This document shows positions 6,159-8,550 of a stretch of DNA of 8,550 bases, in pieces (positions within the stretch are counted from its first letter, which is position 1; each line of letters starts with the position of its first letter). A program made the position numbers and the translations under genes. The notes beneath the pieces were generated by a model, which was not told the DNA's origin, made no database searches, and saw only the letters and a list, made by a program, of their open reading frames with translations. The stretch is from the NCBI GenBank assembly GCA_900556795.1, contig USQD01000067.1, positions 1 through 8,550 on the forward strand. The letters run 5' to 3'. Source of the stretch: an uncultured Prevotella sp. Its GTDB lineage: Bacteria; Bacteroidota; Bacteroidia; Bacteroidales; Bacteroidaceae.

Positions 6159-6190
6159 CAAAAGTAACACTTTTATCTGATACCACCAAA
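6159..6190 (-). promoter_or_regulatory. Promoter of the Phe/Tyr operon
   Basis: On the minus strand TTTG (6190-6187) is followed after exactly 20 nt by TACTTTTG (6166-6159). This fits the Bacteroidetes sigma-ABfr pattern TTTG, 19-21 nt, TAnnTTTG. Transcription would start near 6150, about 25 nt upstream of the leader ATG. A GATAAAAGT repeat motif lies inside the spacer. Confidence 0.85.
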
Positions 6191-6248
6191 CAATTTGTCA
6201 CTTTTTTCTGAATTTTGCTTATATTTTCTGTTCTAAAGCATTTTTTTA

Positions 6249-6296
6249 GCAGATTTTTATCAGAAAAAGCTTATTTCTTGCAGACTTTTATCAGAA
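6249..6296 (-). repeat. Two 17-nt direct repeats upstream of the operon promoter
   Basis: On the minus strand TTCTGATAAAAGTCTGC (6296-6280) and TTCTGATAAAAATCTGC (6265-6249) differ at one base and are spaced 31 nt start to start, about three helical turns. A third partial copy with the core GATAAAAGT lies at 6177-6169, between the two promoter elements. They could be operator sites for an unidentified regulator. The AT-rich content means chance similarity is possible for the third copy. Confidence 0.65.
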
Positions 6297-6337
6297 GAAA
6301 ATAGATTCCTGCTACTCATTTCTGACGGAAACTGAGT

Positions 6338-6610
6338 CTAATGACAGTGTTCTCTACCTTCTGCCTTAAACTCACCTGTCAACTCTTCTATCTTTTCAGG
6401 ATTCAGTTGCAGATATCGCTGCATATCCTGCTGTGCTCCTTCCTTGTCGCCCATCTGCATCAACAGCCGCCCACGCTTCAGAAGATTTTCACTCAGGGCA
6501 GTCTTGTTTTCTGCATTTCCGACTTCAGCCTCAGCTATCTTCTCCTGCTCCACAATCTGTTGAGTCAGGGTAGCAATCAAGAGCACAGGATTCATCTCAT
6601 TTAAATCCAT
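6338..6610 (-). CDS. Small TPR-like protein of unknown function
   Basis: This 90-residue soluble, mostly helical protein has no signal peptide or membrane segment. Residues ~41-74 look like one TPR-type helical hairpin: SENLLKRGRLLMQMGDKEGA, then a second helix ending in LQLNPEK, the usual TPR exit. The N-terminal helix (9-35) is rich in Gln and Glu and may add a half repeat or coiled coil. The C-terminus ends in EHCH. A GAAGGA stretch about 5 nt before the ATG supports the start. It begins 30 nt after the pyrD stop in the same direction and probably shares its transcript. I cannot assign a function; a protein-interaction role is the usual guess for a lone TPR. Confidence 0.7.
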   Translation of the reverse strand: MDLNEMNPVLLIATLTQQIVEQEKIAEAEVGNAENKTALSENLLKRGRLLMQMGDKEGAQQDMQRYLQLNPEKIEELTGEFKAEGREHCH

Positions 6611-6640
6611 ATTATCCTTCTATTTAAATAATGTGGAAAA

Positions 6641-7549
6641 CTACGAGATGGCGCCAATGATTTCGGTAACAGAAGCACATCCGTGTGCATCAAGCCATTC
6701 ATTAATGCCATCCTTTACCTTCTTCGTAACCGCAGGATCAACAAAATTGGCAGTACCAATCTCAATAGCCGTTGCTCCACACATCAGGAATTCGATAGCA
6801 TCCTTGGCATTCTGTATACCACCCAAACCAACTACAGGAATCTTCACAGCATGCGCTACATCCCAAACCATACGCAAAGCCACAGGTTTCACGCAAGGAC
6901 CGCTCAAGCCGCCTGTACGAATACTCAACAAAGGCTGACGCTTCTCAATATCAACAGCCATACCCATCAAAGTGTTGATAAGTGAAACAGAGTCTGCACC
7001 CTCTGCCTCTACAGCACGGGCAATATCAGCAATATTGGTTACGTTAGGAGAAAGCTTCACGATAAGCGTCTTATGATATGCCTTTCTAACAGCTTTCACA
7101 ACGCTTGCGGCACCTTCACAAGTAACACCGAATGCCATACCGCCATCTTTCACGTTTGGACAAGAGATATTCAGCTCGATAGCAGGAATCTTATCCAATT
7201 CATTGATACGCTCAGCACATGCTGCATAACTCTCAGGAGAATGACCGCTCACATTCACGATCATATTGGTATCAATATCTTTTATCTGAGGATAGATATG
7301 TTCGCAGAAATAATCTACACCCTTATTCTGAAGTCCCACGCAATTAAGCATTCCCTGAGGAGTTTCTGCCATACGCGGATAGTCATTTCCCTCACGAGGT
7401 TCCAGAGTTGTACCTTTAACGATAATACCACCGATTTCCTCTAATGGAACAAAATCAGCAAACTCCAAGCCGTAGCCGAAAGTACCCGATGCTGTCATCA
7501 CAGGATTCTTCAATTTCAAATCCTTTATATTTACACTTAAATCAGCCAT
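6641..7549 (-). CDS. pyrD: Dihydroorotate dehydrogenase class 1B, catalytic subunit
   Basis: PyrD oxidises dihydroorotate to orotate with FMN in pyrimidine synthesis and passes electrons to NAD+ through PyrK. The 302-residue TIM barrel has ASGTFGYG (20-27) near the N-terminus and IVKGTT (43-48) with the FMN-contacting lysine. The active-site loop NISCPNVK (127-134) has Cys130 as the catalytic base typical of class 1 enzymes; class 2 enzymes use Ser. VKLSPNV (164-170), GGLSGP (213-218), GLGGI (241-245) and GTANF (265-269) bind FMN. The absence of an N-terminal membrane extension and the adjacent pyrK place it in class 1B, cytosolic. All motifs are intact. A 142-nt structured spacer separates it from pyrK, and no clear promoter was seen there. 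Confidence 0.96.
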   Translation of the reverse strand: MADLSVNIKDLKLKNPVMTASGTFGYGLEFADFVPLEEIGGIIVKGTTLEPREGNDYPRMAETPQGMLNCVGLQNKGVDYFCEHIYPQIKDIDTNMIVNVSGHSPESYAACAERINELDKIPAIELNISCPNVKDGGMAFGVTCEGAASVVKAVRKAYHKTLIVKLSPNVTNIADIARAVEAEGADSVSLINTLMGMAVDIEKRQPLLSIRTGGLSGPCVKPVALRMVWDVAHAVKIPVVGLGGIQNAKDAIEFLMCGATAIEIGTANFVDPAVTKKVKDGINEWLDAHGCASVTEIIGAIS

Positions 7550-7603
7550 AATTTTTTAATAATCATTTAAAATGTTTTTACAAAACAAAGATTTTCCGAT
7601 ACC

Positions 7604-7667
7604 GTTCCCCACTCTAATGTAAGAAGTTTCTTCACTTTTCCCACCCACCGTTAGAGCAAGGGGCAAC
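7604..7667 (-). other. Large hairpin in the pyrK-pyrD spacer
   Basis: On the minus strand CTCTAACG (7656-7649) pairs with CATTAGAG (7619-7612) with one G-T pair. Outside it CCCC (7663-7660) pairs with GGGG (7610-7607) across a small internal loop, and GTT/AAC close the base. The ~29-nt loop holds a second hairpin (GAAG/CTTC) and a G-rich stretch. No T run follows, so it is not a typical terminator. It may be an RNA processing or stability element, or a cis-regulator of pyrD. Confidence 0.5.
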
Positions 7668-7691
7668 TTCATTCTTTATTTTCCTGCTTCA

Positions 7692-8468
7692 CTAAATATC
7701 CCAAGTGAGTTTTTTGATATTGATGACAGGACCATCCTTACAAACACACTGATTTCCTTCAGTAGTTTTCTCTACACAACAGAGGCAAGCACCAACACCG
7801 CAAGCCATCTTATTCTCCAGAGAGACCTCACATTCTACACCTGCCTTCTTTGCAAAGCGAGCCACGCTTACCATCATCGGCTTAGGACCACAAGTAGAAA
7901 TCATATCAAATTTCTCATTCTCCAAAACCGAGTGATTGGTAACAAAGCCAACTTCGCCCGCAGAACCATCTTCGGTAGTAATACAAACCTTACCAATCTT
8001 AGCAAATTCATCCAGCTCAAGCAAATCTTTTGCAGAACGGGCTCCCAACAGAAATACAACCTCTGCTCCAAAATCCTTGATAAGTTTGCCGAAATACAAA
8101 AGTGGAGCAACACCTACGCCACCACCTACAAGCAGATATTTCTGACTCTTTTCGGTAGGCATTGTAAAACCATTGCCAAGAGGCAACATACAGTTGAGAG
8201 AATCACCAGCTTTCAACTGTCCGAGCTGACGAGTACCATCTCCAACCATTGCCACAAGCAACCAAAGCTGATTATTTTCACGATCCACATAATTTATGGA
8301 AATAGGACGGCGAAGCATTGTGGTAGGCGAATGGTCTACCTTTACTTCTACAAATTGGCCAGGCAAAATTTCTGGCAAAGGCTTTTCATCGGTAAGCTTT
8401 ATCAAAACGTGCTTATCGCTGAGCGCTTCAATAGAAACTACCTTTAGATCGAGAACATATTTTTTCAT
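7692..8468 (-). CDS. pyrK: Dihydroorotate dehydrogenase electron-transfer subunit
   Basis: PyrK carries FAD and a [2Fe-2S] cluster and relays electrons from the FMN of PyrD to NAD+. The 258 residues show a ferredoxin-reductase-like FAD domain with PGQFVEVKV (36-44) and LRRPISI (52-58). An NAD domain follows with GGGVGVAPL (115-123) and TCGPKPMM (192-199). The C-terminal cluster ligands are Cys223, Cys228, Cys231 and Cys243 (CGVGAC, then CVCKDGPV); Cys230 and Cys241 are extra. Length is typical. The adjacent pyrD argues for PyrK rather than the related NfnA / sulfide dehydrogenase subunit. The ATG at 8468 is followed at once by the expected first strand, so the start is secure. No Bacteroidetes promoter was found in the 82 nt upstream, so the unit may begin outside the window. 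Confidence 0.95.
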   Translation of the reverse strand: MKKYVLDLKVVSIEALSDKHVLIKLTDEKPLPEILPGQFVEVKVDHSPTTMLRRPISINYVDRENNQLWLLVAMVGDGTRQLGQLKAGDSLNCMLPLGNGFTMPTEKSQKYLLVGGGVGVAPLLYFGKLIKDFGAEVVFLLGARSAKDLLELDEFAKIGKVCITTEDGSAGEVGFVTNHSVLENEKFDMISTCGPKPMMVSVARFAKKAGVECEVSLENKMACGVGACLCCVEKTTEGNQCVCKDGPVINIKKLTWDI

Positions 8469-8550
8469 CTTTATGCTAATTTTATATGCTTATTATATAA
8501 TATGTATGAACATCACACTATTGCATCCTTTCATATAAGCCATGCATACG

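Noticed and set aside
5926..6160. T-box or amino-acid riboswitch in the pheA leader
   Set aside because: No T-box bulge sequence or known aptamer fold was recognised; the leader peptide and terminator explain the region better.
6314..6337. Hairpin just after the TPR gene stop (ACTCA/TGAGT with inner TTTC/GAAA)
   Set aside because: The stem is interrupted by a bulge and the sequence after it is not T-rich for about 10 nt, so it is not a convincing terminator.
7932..8447. 171-codon plus-strand ORF opposite pyrK
   Set aside because: Antisense shadow of pyrK, whose FAD, NAD and Fe-S motifs are intact.
7692..8468. PyrK homologue as an NfnA partner for the gltD-like protein
   Set aside because: NfnA and NfnB genes are normally adjacent. 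Here the PyrK-type gene sits next to pyrD and about 6 kb from the gltD-like gene.
8469..8550. Promoter or upstream gene end before pyrK
   Set aside because: No TAnnTTTG box and no recognisable coding end on the minus strand; only an AT-rich palindrome (TATTATATAATA).

Overview
The window reads as chromosomal DNA of a Bacteroidota bacterium, most likely a Prevotellaceae member (Prevotella/Segatella type). Three things point there: promoters of the Bacteroidetes form (TTTG, about 20 nt, TAnnTTTG), a DAHP synthase with a C-terminal chorismate mutase domain (a fusion characterised in Prevotella), and AT-rich intergenic spacers built from degenerate 7-nt repeats. Every convincing protein gene lies on the minus strand, so transcription runs from high to low coordinates.

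Right part (about 8470 to 6340): pyrK and pyrD encode the two subunits of the NAD-dependent (class 1B) dihydroorotate dehydrogenase of pyrimidine synthesis. They are separated by a 142-nt spacer that can fold into a large hairpin, and are followed by a small TPR-like protein of unknown function.

Middle (about 6300 to 1870): a compact Phe/Tyr operon, ordered promoter, leader peptide, terminator, pheA (prephenate dehydratase), a class I aminotransferase, DAHP synthase-chorismate mutase, tyrA (prephenate dehydrogenase), terminator. Together these genes cover entry to the shikimate pathway (DAHP synthase), chorismate to prephenate (mutase domain), prephenate to phenylpyruvate or 4-hydroxyphenylpyruvate (PheA, TyrA), and the final transamination. 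The 412-nt region in front of pheA has no large gene but holds the most interesting element of the window: a 25-codon ORF with the run YFFSYYFYF (four Tyr and four Phe codons), followed by an intrinsic terminator and a competing 7-bp pairing that would break it. This has the layout of a ribosome-stalling attenuator sensing both Tyr and Phe. It is supported by sequence but not by any experiment here.

Left part (1870 to 1): a stand-alone glutamate synthase small-subunit-like flavoprotein (gltD family) lies just beyond the operon terminator. Beyond it are 435 nt without a convincing gene. These hold a plus-strand promoter-like box, a perfect 10-bp tandem triplication, an 11-bp inverted repeat and a strong, possibly bidirectional, terminator hairpin near the window edge.
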